From the NCBI RefSeq assembly GCF_000208925.1, contig NW_001914936.1, positions 1-61,582 of the forward strand: 61,582 nt of DNA. The letters run 5' to 3'. The DNA comes from Entamoeba histolytica HM-1:IMSS. Its lineage: Eukaryota; Evosea; Mastigamoebida; Endamoebidae. This document shows, piece after piece, positions 33,679-45,162 of the stretch; position 1 is the first letter of the stretch; the number at the start of each line of letters is the position of its first letter. The notes below the pieces were generated by a model. The model had not been told where the DNA came from and ran no database searches. It was given only the letters and a program-made list of their open reading frames with translations. The position numbers and the translations under genes were made by a program.

Positions 33679-35359
33679 ATGAGTGATAAAACACTTGTGT
33701 TTGTAGGAATTGATTTTGGTACAACTTTTTCTTCTATAGCTTATTATAATCCTTTGAATAAAACTGATTGTACTATTAATGATGAAGGAGGTAATAAACA
33801 AATACCATCATGGGTAAGTTTTGCTCAAATGGAAAATAGTGGGGTTATTATTGGGAATGGAGCAAAGAATGAAATTTTTGGTGAATGTGTTTTGTATGAT
33901 TCTAAAAGAATTATAGGAAGTGACATATCTGATATAAGTGATGAAGATAAAAAGCATTGGCCATTTACAGTAATAGGAAATAACAATGGAAAGGCATGTA
34001 TGGAGGTATATAATCCTTTTAAGCAAAAAGATGAAATATTTGAACCAGAAGAAATATCAGGAATGGTATTAAAAAATCTTATTCTTATGGCTAAATCAAA
34101 ATTGGATAATACAGAAATTGGTAATATTGTTGTTACAGTTCCTACAGAATTTGATGATAAAAAAAGAAATGCTACTTTAGCTGCTTGTAAATTAGCAGGA
34201 ATTGAAAATGTTACACTTGTTAATGAACCAGTAGCTGCTCTTGTAGAATATAAGAGAACTCATAATGACGTTCTTAGTAATGACTCTAAAGTTGTTGTAA
34301 TAGACTTTGGAGGAGGAACATTAGACATTTGTTGTTGTAAATTACAAGGGAAAGATATTAGTACTGTGTCTGTTGGAGGAGATAAGAATGTAGGAGGAAA
34401 TGACTTTGATGCAGTGTTGATGGAATTAATAGANNNNNNNNNNNNNNNNNNNNNNNNNNNNNNNNNNNNNNNNNNNNNNNNNNNNNNNNNNNNNNNNNNN
34501 NNNNNNNNNNNNNNNNNNNNNNNNNNNNNNNNNCAAATTAAAGAAGGAAGCTGAACGAGTTAAAATTGAACTAAGTAGAAATGTAGATTGCGAAATAAAT
34601 TTAAGTCATATATTAGGAGAAGATAATAATGATGATCTAGACATTGGTTTAAGTGTTTCAAGGAAAGAATTTGAAGAGCTTTGTGAAAAGAAAGGATTAT
34701 ATAAAAGACTTATTTCAAAAATAAAAGAAGTTACAGGAAAAAGTGATTTTGTAGGAAACTCTGTTCAATTGGTTTTATTAGTTGGTGGAACTTGTTTGAT
34801 AAAAAGAGTAAGAGACGAAATAGCAAAACTATATGACGTAAAGAATTTTTCTGATATAAACTTTGATTCACTCACTGCTGTTGCAAAAGGAGCTGCATAT
34901 TTATCACATTTGAAATCTGAATGTTCAATTGTTGAAGAAAAAGTATATGAAATAGTACCAAAGTCTATTGGGATAGAAGTAAATGAAGGAAGGTTTTATG
35001 TACTTATTCGTGAAGGAGAACAATTACCTACAAGTGAAAAAACAAAGATGTTTAAAACTTACAAAAAAAATCAAGAAGTTGCTGACTTTAGGATTTATAG
35101 AGGTACTGGTAACTACACTAGTTCTCCTGGTGTAGAGTTTGTTACAGCAATGAGTATAAATGGATTTCCTTTAGGACCAGCTGGAAGTGTAACTTTTAAA
35201 TTAAAAATTAAATTAAATGAAAGTGGACTTATGGAATTATCTGCAAATGTTTTTGGAACAGATATTCATAAAGAACTAGCAGTTACTCTTGATTTTGAAA
35301 AAGTTGATGAAACATTTGAAAGATTAAGACAACACTTTAACCTTTTCCCAATATATTAA
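33679..35359 (+). CDS. Divergent Hsp70-family protein (interrupted by a gap)
   Basis: The N-terminal part (33679-34433) has the Hsp70 ATPase signatures: GIDFGTTFSSIAYY, VVTVPTEFDDKKRNAT, LVNEPVAALVEYK and VVIDFGGGTLDICC. After a 100-N gap the frame resumes at 34538 with LKKEAERVKIELSRN, the expected next helix. By comparison with the family only about 20 residues should be missing, so the gap length is nominal; the frame on either side differs because of it. The C-terminal part contains LLVGGTCLIKRVRDEI (normally GGSTRIP) and a short substrate-binding sandwich. It ends FNLFPIY, with neither the helical lid nor EEVD. It is thus a shortened, divergent cytosolic Hsp70 paralogue. Confidence 0.85.
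34434..34533. other. Assembly gap (100 N)
   Basis: The gap has the nominal length of 100. The flanks do not overlap. Hsp70 geometry suggests the true missing sequence is about 60-75 nt. Confidence 0.8.
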
Positions 35360-35541
35360 TTCAATTTTTTATATTTTTACTTATTGGAAATAAAATGCAG
35401 ATGGAAGTAATGTGCCTTTTGACTTTATACATTATACAATTTATATCTTTTTATCCAATTCAGGAAATACAAGAAAATTTTAATGCCATGGCTATTGTGT
35501 AAAACCTTTGTGTCTTGTAAAGAAAAACAAACAATACATAG

Positions 35542-35555
35542 AAATTCAATGTCAT
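35542..35555. repeat. LINE-A target-site duplication, left copy
   Basis: AAATTCAATGTCAT, identical to 40299-40312. Confidence 0.75.
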
Positions 35556-35668
35556 ACAATAAAAAAAAAAGGTCAATTAATAGATATATCCTCAATTGGA
35601 TTTTATGATTATTGAGAAGTGTTTATTTAAGTTTCTTCACTATGCTCTATTGGTGTAATAGAGTTCAT

Positions 35669-38600
35669 TTATAACATACTCCCATTAGATTGTACTTCTT
35701 CTAATGTGCTGCCAGAATTGAATGTGTAAAACATTAAGTCTTTCATATTTTTGATTATTATTGTTCGTAGGATTTTGGAAAAGTCTAATTGTAATTTCAG
35801 TACTTTTAATCTTCTTGCTGACTCTTTATGTATTAAACCATTTATTGATAATATAACAGGTATTATTTCTACATATATTAATTCTCTATTGTTTCTTATT
35901 TTCTCTTGTAAATCTTTGTATTTATTTATTTTATGAATGTAATTTAATTCTAAATTATTATCCTGACATATAGCAACATCTATAATATATCATTTCTTTT
36001 CTTTCATATTTTGATAATATATATCTGGTCTTCTAGCATGGAATGAATGGTCACTAACCAATAAATCTTTATTGTAAGTTATAACCATTTCATCATTATT
36101 AATACATTTAGGAGGAATATTAAAATCAATAGCATCAAATTCATTAAAATGGGTAATTAATAAGTGTTTATATATTTGTTTACATAATCATGTTTTAATA
36201 TTTGATTCTTCTTTCATTACAGGACATCCTAACAATATATGATTAATAGATGCTATTGTGTTAGGACAATGTTTACAATATTTTAAATCATCATTTTGGA
36301 GTATTTTAGATTTAATATTTCCTGTCATAGTTACACCTTCTTGCATCTTTACTATTTGGAGGAATGCATTTCTTTTTATGTTTAATGACCTCCAAGTGGC
36401 TACTGTTAATTTCTTATCATTGAAAGTGCCATTTGCACATCTTATATATTCACCACATTTCTTTTCTTTCCATTCATTTAAATATCTATCATTTAATTCA
36501 TTATTTACAAATTCAAATATTTCCTTTACATTGTGCTTTCTTTCATTTAATTCTATTACATTCATTAATTCATTAAAATTAATATTCTTACCAAATGCTT
36601 TCTTCATTCTTTTAATTATTCCATTTGGATTTTCTTTTATTATTTCTATCATTTCTCCTATTCCTGTGTTTGATATTTTTATTTTAAATATATTCTTAAT
36701 AATTCTTTACCATATTCATCTCTTGATGACATTAATCCTAATCCCATTTCATTTATTTTAACATATAATCTACTTTTTGGGATATTTCTACTGTATAATT
36801 GGAGGTGAATCAATGAATTTTCTTATTTGTTTATCTATATTCTCCAATTCTCCTAGTTTCAATGGGACAATACTAAATCCATATCTTAATTTGGAGATTA
36901 TATCACTATTAATCTTTTTTATTGTATTGAGAATGCTATATTTCATAGTGTTTAATGATGATAAAATAGAAGATACATCATTTAATATTCTTGTACAATA
37001 TTTATTGATATTTACTTTATCTCCTATTTCAATACCAAGGTATTTATAAGGATTATCATTAGTTATTCTTGGTAGTTCATCTAGTTCACCATTTATTTGA
37101 CTATTAATATTAGTCATTATCCCACTCTTTTCTACATTAATTTTTAATCATATTGCATTAAATATTTCTTTAGTTAATTTGTGTGCTTTTTCCATTTCAT
37201 CGAGGCTATTAGTCATTATCTTTAAATCATCAATATACAATATGTGGTTTAACTTGACTTGTTTTTCTTCTCAATTCATTTTAATATTTAATTTGTTTAT
37301 TTGTTTATCTAATTGTTTAGATAGTATGTCAATAGATAATACAAATAAAAGTGGAGATAGGCTGTCACCTTGTATTATTCCTCTTTCTACATTAATCATA
37401 CCTACACTTTCTTGATTATAATACAAATTAAGATATGTATTATTTAATATATATAATATACTATTAATTACTACTAGTGGGATATTAAAATATATTAAAC
37501 ATTATTTAATCCATTGATGGTTAATACTATCATATGCTTTGGAAATATCATAATATGTTTCTACCAACTTCAATTTAGTCTTTATTAATAATTGTTGGAT
37601 TATAGTGTTATATAACAATCACTCTTTTGATGCATATGCGTATTTCTTACATCAAATTTGATTTAATGATAATTGTTTTTCAATTGGATTTAACATCAAT
37701 TGGCTTTCTATTTTCATCTTTAATATTGATGGATATACTTTTAACAAACAATTTAAACAAGTTATTTGTCTGTATTTCTTTTTGTCTAAATTATCTCATT
37801 TCTTATATATTAATATTGTTCTTCCTTGAATAAAGTGAGGAGGTATTTCATTATGATTATTTAACCATTCATTAAATAATTTTATTAAATATTTCTTTGG
37901 TTGTTCTAAATATTTAATCAAAAATCCTTGTATTTTATCATTTTCATTTTACTTTCCAGTTAGCAGTAAATTTAATAGCACAGTCTAATTAATTTGGAGT
38001 GATTATAGCCATTCTATTATTAATTCTATTTTCAATTAATATTTCATATAAATTAATATTCAGGAAATCTATATTAGTGTTAGTTTCATAGATTCATTTC
38101 CAGAAATTAATAGTGGAGATATTATCTGGATATTCATCTTCTTTAGATTTATTTAGATGTTGTCTTTTCCATATTTCATCATTTTATATTTCAATCTTAT
38201 TCTTTTCCAATTATTCTTTCTTGTTTCTATTTCTATTCTTTTCATCTTTCGGAGGTATTTATAATAGTTTATTTGTTCATTTGTTTTTACTTTAATATGG
38301 TATATATCATATTTCTTAATATGTAATATTCTTTTTAATTTCATATATTGTTTATTATGGAGTAAATCTCTTAATCTACATATTTTTGATTGTATTATTC
38401 TTTCTATACTTTTCTTTCCACTTCTTTCTTGTTTATTTTTATTAATTATGTTAATAGTGGAAGCTACCGTTTTAATATAATGATAATACTCATCTAATGT
38501 ATTGATTATTATTTCATTTTTATTAATATTATTAATTATTTGATGTACTTTCTTCTTATTATAATAATAGTTAATAAATTGTACATCTTCTTGTTATTTC

Positions 38601-39025
38601 ATTTCTTCTTCTTTAAATATTTTCATTACCTCCTCTTCTTCTATTTCTTCTTTCTTGTTCACTTTTGATATTATTTCTTTTAATTCTTTATCTTTCTATT
38701 GATGTTTTATTATTTCTTCCTCCATTATTCTATTGATTTCTCTTTTAATTTCATTCTTTATTTTAAATGTCTTCTTTATTATTTCTTTATATTCATTAAT
38801 GTCATTTATTTTAATTCCAAATTCATGTATTAATCTTTCTATTATTTCTTCTTTAAGTTGACATCTTAATTTTCTTTCAAATAATTTCAAAGCAAAACAT
38901 TTATAAAGTGTTAAAATTTCTTCTTCTCTATCTGTTTGCTTCCCCCGTTTTTTTTTTTGCTTGTCTAATTCAAATGTAGTGATCCTCTTATGCTGAATAT
39001 CCATTTCTTCAATGAAATTCTGCAT
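35669..39025 (-). pseudogene. LINE-A ORF2 (reverse transcriptase + REL endonuclease), broken
   Basis: The reading starts MQNFIEEMDIQHKR at 39025. RT landmarks in order are KKYRQITCLNCLLK, the motif-A region ETYYDISKAYDSINHQW, IIQGDSLSPLLF (motif B) and LNHILYIDDLK (motif C). The C-terminal zinc site is YCKHCP...HILLGC (CX2C, HX4C), followed by ARRPDIYYQN and YIIDVAI, the PD-(12-14)-D endonuclease signature. The ending SNGSML at 35669 aligns with the end of LINE-B. In-frame or local TGA codons lie at 35990, 36188, 37148, 37271, 37619, 37652, 37796 and 38094, plus several TAA/TAG. Frameshifts occur near 36660-36790, 37970 and 38190. It cannot make an active enzyme. Confidence 0.87.
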
Positions 39026-40121
39026 TAACTTTCTTTTTTTGGAAGATCATCTTCACTTGATGATATTTCATCAGCTACTACCACATTGGGGAGAGTTCAT
39101 TTACTATTTGTGTTTCAGATGAGTCTGTTATATTGTAATTTACCTCATCTTTCTTCTTTTCTTCCTGTGTATTTTTATTTTCTAATTTAGATAATTTATC
39201 TTTCAGAAAGAGCAATTGTTGTGTTAAATTGTTTACTTCAGACTTTTTCCTCTCAGAATCAGCATGGAATTTGAATATTTTTTTATCGCACTCGTAGTTT
39301 TTTGTATTTATTTCATTCTCATGCTTCTTCTTTAATGCCATAATATCCTTAGTTAGTTTTTTTATGGTTTGGTCTTTTATTTGTAATTCCTTTTTCATTT
39401 CTTCTTTCTCTTTCATATCCTCCTCCACTTTTTCCTCTATTTCTTTTACTCTTTTCTAATTTTCATTGTTTTCTTCTTCTTCCTTTTCTACCAGCATCCT
39501 CTTCTCCTCAGCAAGCCTAGCTTCTACTCTCGTAGAATCTTTATCATCGTCTTCTTCACTTTCAATACTCATTACATAGTTATTGTATATTCTATTATCA
39601 TTAATCTCATTTGGGTTGTACTGTTTATTGTCTTCTTCCATCGTCATACTAATAGTCTCTTCTTCCATTCTGTTTGTTTTGGTTTTTTCTCGTGCAAGAA
39701 AATACCATCTCCTCCATATTGTTGATGATGTATATTCTTTAATCTTGGTATTTTTTATTTCTTCTACTTCTTGTGGTGTAAATATTTTAATTTCTTCTTC
39801 AAAGAGTCTTTTCCAATATTCTTTGTTTTGTATTTCAATGATTTCTTTTCTTTGATTTCTGTTTTGTTTCTTATTTTGATATTGTTTGTACCTTCTTTGA
39901 GTGTTATTGTGGTACTTGTTTTTCTATTATTGATATTGTTTATTTCTGTTGAAGTTGTTATTATTATTAAAGTGTTTATGACGATGATTATGAATGAAGT
40001 GATGAGTGAAATGATTTGTATCAACTATGTTGTGATATTTATGGTTATAATTCTTATTGTAATGATTAGTGTGATTATTCATGTATCTCTGTCCATACAG
40101 ATAATACCTATTTTCACTCAT
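39025..40121 (-). pseudogene. LINE-A ORF1 (coiled-coil nucleic-acid-binding protein), broken
   Basis: The frame starts MSENRYYLYGQRYM. It has an Asn/His-rich basic N-terminus, a WKRLFEEEIKIFTPQEVEE segment, an acidic region and a long coiled coil (EEKVEEDMKEKEEMKKEL...). Two adjacent stops at 39924-39929 and one near 39452 interrupt it, and a one-base shift at the C run near 39090 moves the last part into VVADEISSSEDD...KKES. It ends TAA, overlapping the ORF2 ATG by one base (TAATG). ORF1 proteins of Entamoeba LINEs bind RNA. Confidence 0.75.
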
Positions 40122-40298
40122 TCTTCTATCATTTATATTTCTTGGTTGATATGAATTTCTTCTTTGGTTATTTGTTTTTCTATATTTTTTGTGGTATCTT
40201 CTGTAACAAATTTTTCAAAATAGCAAATAACATCTAATAGAGAATAAAAATAGTTGTAACATTGCAGTATTGGATAGGGGGTATTATCATTTTTTAAT

Positions 40299-40312
40299 AA
40301 ATTCAATGTCAT
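40299..40312. repeat. LINE-A target-site duplication, right copy
   Basis: AAATTCAATGTCAT, identical to 35542-35555; it defines the 5' end of the element. Confidence 0.75.
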
Positions 40313-40713
40313 GGCTAGACAATAATTATTGAATCAATGCATATGTCTCGGTTACATTTTCTTTGCTGTATTTCTTATATGTAATATTCGAGTCTCAATG
40401 ATGAATTATGTAAGAAAATAAAAAGCAAGAGATATTAAAAAATGTGTAAAAATGTCGCATAATTGAAATAAATTATTCAAATTGGATTTTGTATAAAAAA
40501 TTATCAATAAATAGATTTTTGAACAAATAAATATTTATCAATCAAACTTGTTAAATAAAATAATTATTTTTCTTTAACATTTTTAGAATTTCTTTTTTTT
40601 TTTGGTTCTTTGTGTTTCCTAACAATACTTGGTTGCTAAAACAAAAACATGTTTTAAAGTATTGAATTAAAATTTATTCTTTTTCTTAAAAAAAGTTAAG
40701 AAAAGAACCTCTT
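40313..40713. other. AT-rich intergenic DNA
   Basis: This stretch lies between the LINE-A 5' end and the 3' end of the AIG1 gene. No gene or element is seen. Confidence 0.5.
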
Positions 40714-41721
40714 TTAATTTGACCACTTTTTTTTTCTTCTGTTATTGTCAATTATGCCTTTGACAATACAACCACCAATAACAATTGCAGCACCTAAACC
40801 AGTCATGGTATCTTCAAATTCTTTATTTTCTTTGTTCTTTTCCTCTTTTGGTGGATCTCTGTAAATATATTCTGTGACTTGTTTTGGGAACTCTTTGACT
40901 TTGGTTGTAGAACTAACAGTTTCCCAATTTGAATAACTTGGTTCATCTTCATCGTAACGAAATCTCTTCTCTCTTACCAAGTGGTTGATTTGAGTTGTTA
41001 ATTCTTTTTCTGTTTTACTTATAACTATTTCTTGATCTTCCTCTTCTAGAATAACAGATTCATAGACAATGTCCCTCTTTTCAACTTTGTTAACATCAAT
41101 CGGTGATAATTTTCTTGCCCAATTTAAAAGGGATTCAATTTCATTCTCTGACCTAGAGTTATCTTGTCCTGTACATGGGTTTGAGTCTACAAAAAACATT
41201 GGGAAAGTTATATGTTCACTTCCTGTTTTTTGGTTAATATAATCCATCATTTTTGCATTATAATATGATTGTTTAATATGAATAGATTCTTCTAACACAG
41301 CTTGAGGGTAAAAACACATGCACTTTGTCCATACTACACAAACATGTTTCCAAAAGCCAATAATTGGGAAGGTATTAGCTATTATTCTAATCATTATTTG
41401 AATAACCTCTGAAAATTTATCCTCATGAAAAGGTAATACAACAACAATACCTTTTAATCCTTCTCCTTCTTTTTTAATATAATCTACCATTTGATTCATA
41501 TATTCTCTTTGACTTTCTTGACCTTTGGAATCGTTAAAACCAGGAGTGTCAATAACAAATATATCACTTCTATCACTTATTCCGTAACATCCTTTTGTTT
41601 CATTTGTTTGAGAATCAGGATTAGCGCTAACACTAAACACATTCTTTTTAAGTATAAAATTACCAAGTGAACTTTTACCGTGACCTGTTTGTCCCATCAT
41701 AAGTAACTTAGTTTGTTTCAT
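40714..41721 (-). CDS. AIG1/GIMAP-family GTPase
   Basis: This intronless 335-residue protein has a G1 loop GQTGHGKSS at residues 10-18, a conserved Thr/Gly switch region (NETKGCYG), G3 DTPGFND near 58, and an AIG1-type continuation (KEGEGLKGIVVVLPF; VVWTKCM in the G4 position). The C-terminal third is charged and helical, then a short Gly/Ile-rich hydrophobic stretch (GLGAAIVIGGCIVKGII) precedes a basic tail, which suggests membrane attachment. AIG1 genes are numerous in Entamoeba and have been linked to adhesion and virulence differences. A perfect TATA-like element lies 31 bp upstream. Confidence 0.93.
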   Translation of the reverse strand: MKQTKLLMMGQTGHGKSSLGNFILKKNVFSVSANPDSQTNETKGCYGISDRSDIFVIDTPGFNDSKGQESQREYMNQMVDYIKKEGEGLKGIVVVLPFHEDKFSEVIQIMIRIIANTFPIIGFWKHVCVVWTKCMCFYPQAVLEESIHIKQSYYNAKMMDYINQKTGSEHITFPMFFVDSNPCTGQDNSRSENEIESLLNWARKLSPIDVNKVEKRDIVYESVILEEEDQEIVISKTEKELTTQINHLVREKRFRYDEDEPSYSNWETVSSTTKVKEFPKQVTEYIYRDPPKEEKNKENKEFEDTMTGLGAAIVIGGCIVKGIIDNNRRKKKWSN

Positions 41722-41751
41722 TGTCTCTTGATTGATAGTTGTTTACAACTC

Positions 41752-41761
41752 CTTTAAATAC
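41752..41761 (-). promoter_or_regulatory. TATA-like core element of the AIG1 gene
   Basis: GTATTTAAAG on the minus strand is a full match to the Entamoeba TATA-like consensus, beginning 31 bp upstream of the AIG1 start codon. Confidence 0.7.
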
Positions 41762-43000
41762 TGGTGATGAGTATAAAAATAAATTATATGTCATTCAATA
41801 ATATTTTCGTTTACATTTATTTTATCATTTAAAAAATGGCAAGCAAGAAACTCACTTTTTTGAAAAAAATCAACAGGAAACATAACCTCATTCCAAATTT
41901 AAAAACCAATTTTTGATTGTTTACTAATTTGAATACAAATTAATAATTTATTTTTATACATGTCATAACATAATTTTTTTGCATGTTATAATTAGACAAA
42001 TTAAACTAAATGAAATGAACTTTAAGAGGGGGTATCACTATTGCACATCCCTTTTACTTTTTTTTACCAAACTTTTCTGAAGAAACGACTCAATACAATT
42101 TTTTATGTTCAACTTTATTTTTTCATGACAACAAAAATAACGTCTACATATGAAAACAATTTATTTTTATTGAAATTACATTGAATTATATTGATAATAG
42201 ATGACTTATACAATAATCATCAATTGAATATTTTATATTTTAATTATATGATACCATAATTTCATCTTTATTTTCCTATTGTTTTTTCACTATTTTCATT
42301 TGACGACAGGAAGTTGACCAATGAAGCAATTTCTTGAAAAAGTATAGAAAAATTAAAACAATTCCAATAAAATGTGATTTCAATACCTTTATTTTTATAT
42401 AGATTTCTCTGTGAAATATATTCTAAATCATTATTGAAATAATCATGATTTGTTCAAATAAACAAAAGTATTATACAAATTAATACAATTTCTGTATTAA
42501 AATATTTATTGTTGATTAAATTATTTCACTTTAATATATGTTATTATCTATAACACTTTAATAATAACGATATGAATACGGTTATGCTAAACAAACCATT
42601 CAGTATTTTCGTTTTCTCTAAAACCAAAGTATGTAAGTACATTCACAAAAATAAGAATTAAAGAAAGAACATAAAATTAATTAACATATATGTATATATC
42701 AAAAGAATAATACGATCAGGAGAATATATGATTAAAGTCATAACAATATTTTCAATTTAATTTATATTTTTCATCATTGGAAATAAAATATTTATTACCC
42801 AGTACCTCTTTATGGTTTTTAATAAAATTGTTGTTTTGGCAGTTTTTATGGATAAGCAAAATACAATCAAAAGTTTACTAATTTCAAGTGTTATTACTTT
42901 TGTTCATTTATATTAATGAGACTCTCTCATTATACAAAATTTATTTTATTAAAAATAACTATTAAATATAATTATAAGTTAAACCTCTTCAATTATAGAG
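41762..43000. other. AT-rich intergenic DNA
   Basis: About 1.2 kb without a credible gene. A G5 run near 42027 (AGGGGGTATCA) is reminiscent of a G5 sequence near the LINE-A 5' end, but the similarity is too short to call an element. Confidence 0.5.
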
Positions 43001-45124
43001 TTAAAGGAAAGCCATTACTCCTATTAGTATCATGAATATGTTTACTGTCATTTGTGGTGTTCCATTACTTGGATTTGGTGGATTAACACATATATCCTCA
43101 ACACATTTGTTATTATTATAGTCAAACTTATATCCGTCATCACAATAGGATACTATACATTTTGTACTCCATTCTCCATTATCCCCACATTCATATCCTC
43201 CATGTCCATGTTCTACTTTAATTTCTTTATCACAGTTACTATCTACTTTAACCAATCTTTTATTCTTTGGATTACACTTTATTTTATACTTATCAACTAT
43301 TTTCAATGTTTCTTCTTCAAATTCTTCTAAGTTATTATTTGAATATTGATAAATATTCACCCTTTCATCTATCATATCTGTCAGAAATTCTCTAGGAATA
43401 GTTTCATCATAATTATAATTATACCTAAATGATTCTAAGAAACTTAAACTAAGTGAATATCCATATTTAAAAATACTATATTCAGAGCCACATAAACCAT
43501 CAATATCATCTACTCCTGTTGGTGATTGTCCTACTTCAAATTCTTCATCCTTACCATTAGGGTCACCATTAAATCCAACAAGAATAGCACTTCCCCATTC
43601 TTTTAATCCTTTTGTCAAAATCGAACAAGCAGAATAACAATATGAGTCTGTATAAACTACTATTTCTGTTGGTTTTCTTGGATTTTTCATTAATTTATTT
43701 TCTTGAAAAACTTCAATTGATGGTTGTGTAATTATATGTTCAACATCTCCATATTTTATTGTTTTTGGTTTTAAATACCACGGATATAATTTAAATCTGC
43801 AAATTACACTTTTAAAAAACCACACAATTTTATTTAAAAAACCTTCTTGATTCACTCCTATGCATTTTTTAAGCTCTTTTTCGTCAAACAGATTTCCCCT
43901 TTTATTACATGTTTTGGGGTCAGATAATATATCTCCTTCAATCCCCGTTTTCAACATTGCTTCTGTACATGTTGAAATCCTTGCTGAAACTATCATTCTT
44001 ACATCATTATGTGGTGCAAATATCTTTTCTATCCATTGTTCAGATCTTCCTTCTCCTCCAGCATTCTCTGGAAGGATTACTTGAATTGGATATTCATTTG
44101 AGTCAAATAATTTGATACAATTTAAAACTATTTCATTATACCGACTAAGTGAGTCCATACTTATAAACTCTTTCAATACAAAAGTATTCACTTTTTTGTC
44201 GGAAACTCTACAATATATAGGTTCAACTAGTGACCCATATTCGTTTTTTAATTCTTCGTTTTCAGTCGATTCTATTGTTCTGTTTATTGATTTTAAACTT
44301 TCTTCTTCATTATTATTTTCTATCTGTTTTGTGTTTTCTTTATATCTTGAATTATGTCTAAGAATTGAATAATTAACATTATCACTTTGTCCATTTTCCC
44401 ACTCAATATAAATTTGTTTGTTCAAATAATTTTTTGGTAATGGTTGGGAAGTTAGTCGTCCTTGTGTTAATGCGTAATCAGACTCTGTTGATTTTGCCAA
44501 TGTAAATTGTGCGTGTGGACATTTCAATCCAATATACTCTTTTCCAAATTCACGAATAATATTAAATGGATCTTCTCCATTTATTGTTTTAATAGCCACG
44601 TCTTTGTTATCTATTATTTTTTGTGGAACGTCAACTGAAACTCCCTTAAAAACATCTTTTGGAATTAAATACATTTTCTTATTTCTGTCAATGGTAATAT
44701 TAAAAGGAAGGAAATAATAGAAATATAGCAAATCTTTGTTCCAATTGTCTGACAATTCATCATTTACATAAAACCTTAAATGCATGTCTCTTGTTGAAAC
44801 AATAAGTTTCTTAATTTGAAAATAGAAGTCATAGAAACTTATTGTGTCTGTATTTATTTTATCTAATTCTGCATCAACATCTACTTTTTCATAATAATTA
44901 TTTGAAAATGATGGTTGTGGTGGATTCTTTAATATATCTTTAAATACGTATGCCTCCAAACGTACTTTTAATCCGTTTATTATTTCTTTATTTTGTTCAG
45001 GTAGAGTGTCCAACGATTCAATACATTCAAATGCACCATCAACAGTATCTATTTGACTCCCTGTATATTCATAACATTGCTTTGAAAATGAGACAGTAAT
45101 AAATAGAAATATAAAGTAGATCAT
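43001..45124 (-). CDS. Secreted S41-peptidase-like protein, probably GPI-anchored
   Basis: This intronless 707-residue protein has a signal peptide (MIYFIFLFITVSFS), a long N-terminal region, and an S41 (tail-specific-protease-like) core. The core includes the strand IQVILPENAGGEG and the nucleophile region VVYTDSYCYSACSILTKGL near residue 495, then SAILVGFNG. A Cys-rich segment (ECGDNGEWSTKC...CDDGYKFDYNNNKC) precedes a C-terminal hydrophobic tail without charged end (MTVNIFMILIGVMAFL), the GPI-anchor layout. The Ser of YSACS is the likely nucleophile; the general base is not obvious, so activity is uncertain. A decayed paralogue lies at 47390-48440. Confidence 0.75.
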   Translation of the reverse strand: MIYFIFLFITVSFSKQCYEYTGSQIDTVDGAFECIESLDTLPEQNKEIINGLKVRLEAYVFKDILKNPPQPSFSNNYYEKVDVDAELDKINTDTISFYDFYFQIKKLIVSTRDMHLRFYVNDELSDNWNKDLLYFYYFLPFNITIDRNKKMYLIPKDVFKGVSVDVPQKIIDNKDVAIKTINGEDPFNIIREFGKEYIGLKCPHAQFTLAKSTESDYALTQGRLTSQPLPKNYLNKQIYIEWENGQSDNVNYSILRHNSRYKENTKQIENNNEEESLKSINRTIESTENEELKNEYGSLVEPIYCRVSDKKVNTFVLKEFISMDSLSRYNEIVLNCIKLFDSNEYPIQVILPENAGGEGRSEQWIEKIFAPHNDVRMIVSARISTCTEAMLKTGIEGDILSDPKTCNKRGNLFDEKELKKCIGVNQEGFLNKIVWFFKSVICRFKLYPWYLKPKTIKYGDVEHIITQPSIEVFQENKLMKNPRKPTEIVVYTDSYCYSACSILTKGLKEWGSAILVGFNGDPNGKDEEFEVGQSPTGVDDIDGLCGSEYSIFKYGYSLSLSFLESFRYNYNYDETIPREFLTDMIDERVNIYQYSNNNLEEFEEETLKIVDKYKIKCNPKNKRLVKVDSNCDKEIKVEHGHGGYECGDNGEWSTKCIVSYCDDGYKFDYNNNKCVEDICVNPPNPSNGTPQMTVNIFMILIGVMAFL

Positions 45125-45152
45125 TTTAATGAATACACCTTTCTTAGTTTGT

Positions 45153-45162
45153 GTTTAAATAC
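45153..45162 (-). promoter_or_regulatory. TATA-like core element of the S41-like gene
   Basis: GTATTTAAAC on the minus strand matches the Entamoeba TATA-like consensus and begins 29 bp upstream of the start codon at 45124. Confidence 0.65.

Larger units (their letters stand above)
35556..40298 (-). mobile_element. LINE-A: decayed near-full-length R2-type non-LTR retrotransposon
   Basis: This element is about 4.74 kb, close to the size of known Entamoeba LINEs, and reads leftward. It is flanked by a 14-bp direct repeat (AAATTCAATGTCAT) at 35542-35555 and 40299-40312. It has a short 5' region, ORF1 (40121 to 39025), ORF2 with reverse transcriptase and a restriction-enzyme-like endonuclease (39025 to 35669), a 3' tail of about 100 nt and a T10 end. 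Both ORFs carry nonsense codons and frameshifts, so the element is inactive itself. Its tail recurs at 10328-10440. The insertion lies between the Hsp70 and AIG1 genes and disrupts neither. Confidence 0.88.

Noticed and set aside
36258..37415. Plus-strand frames within LINE-A
   Set aside because: They are antisense shadows of the decayed ORF2, whose RT and endonuclease motifs read on the minus strand.
35669..38100. Reading TGA as tryptophan in LINE-A
   Set aside because: TGG is used for Trp elsewhere in the same ORF and there are also TAA/TAG stops and frameshifts, so decay explains it better.
42020..42050. LINE 5' fragment suggested by a G5 run
   Set aside because: Similarity is limited to about 10 bases.
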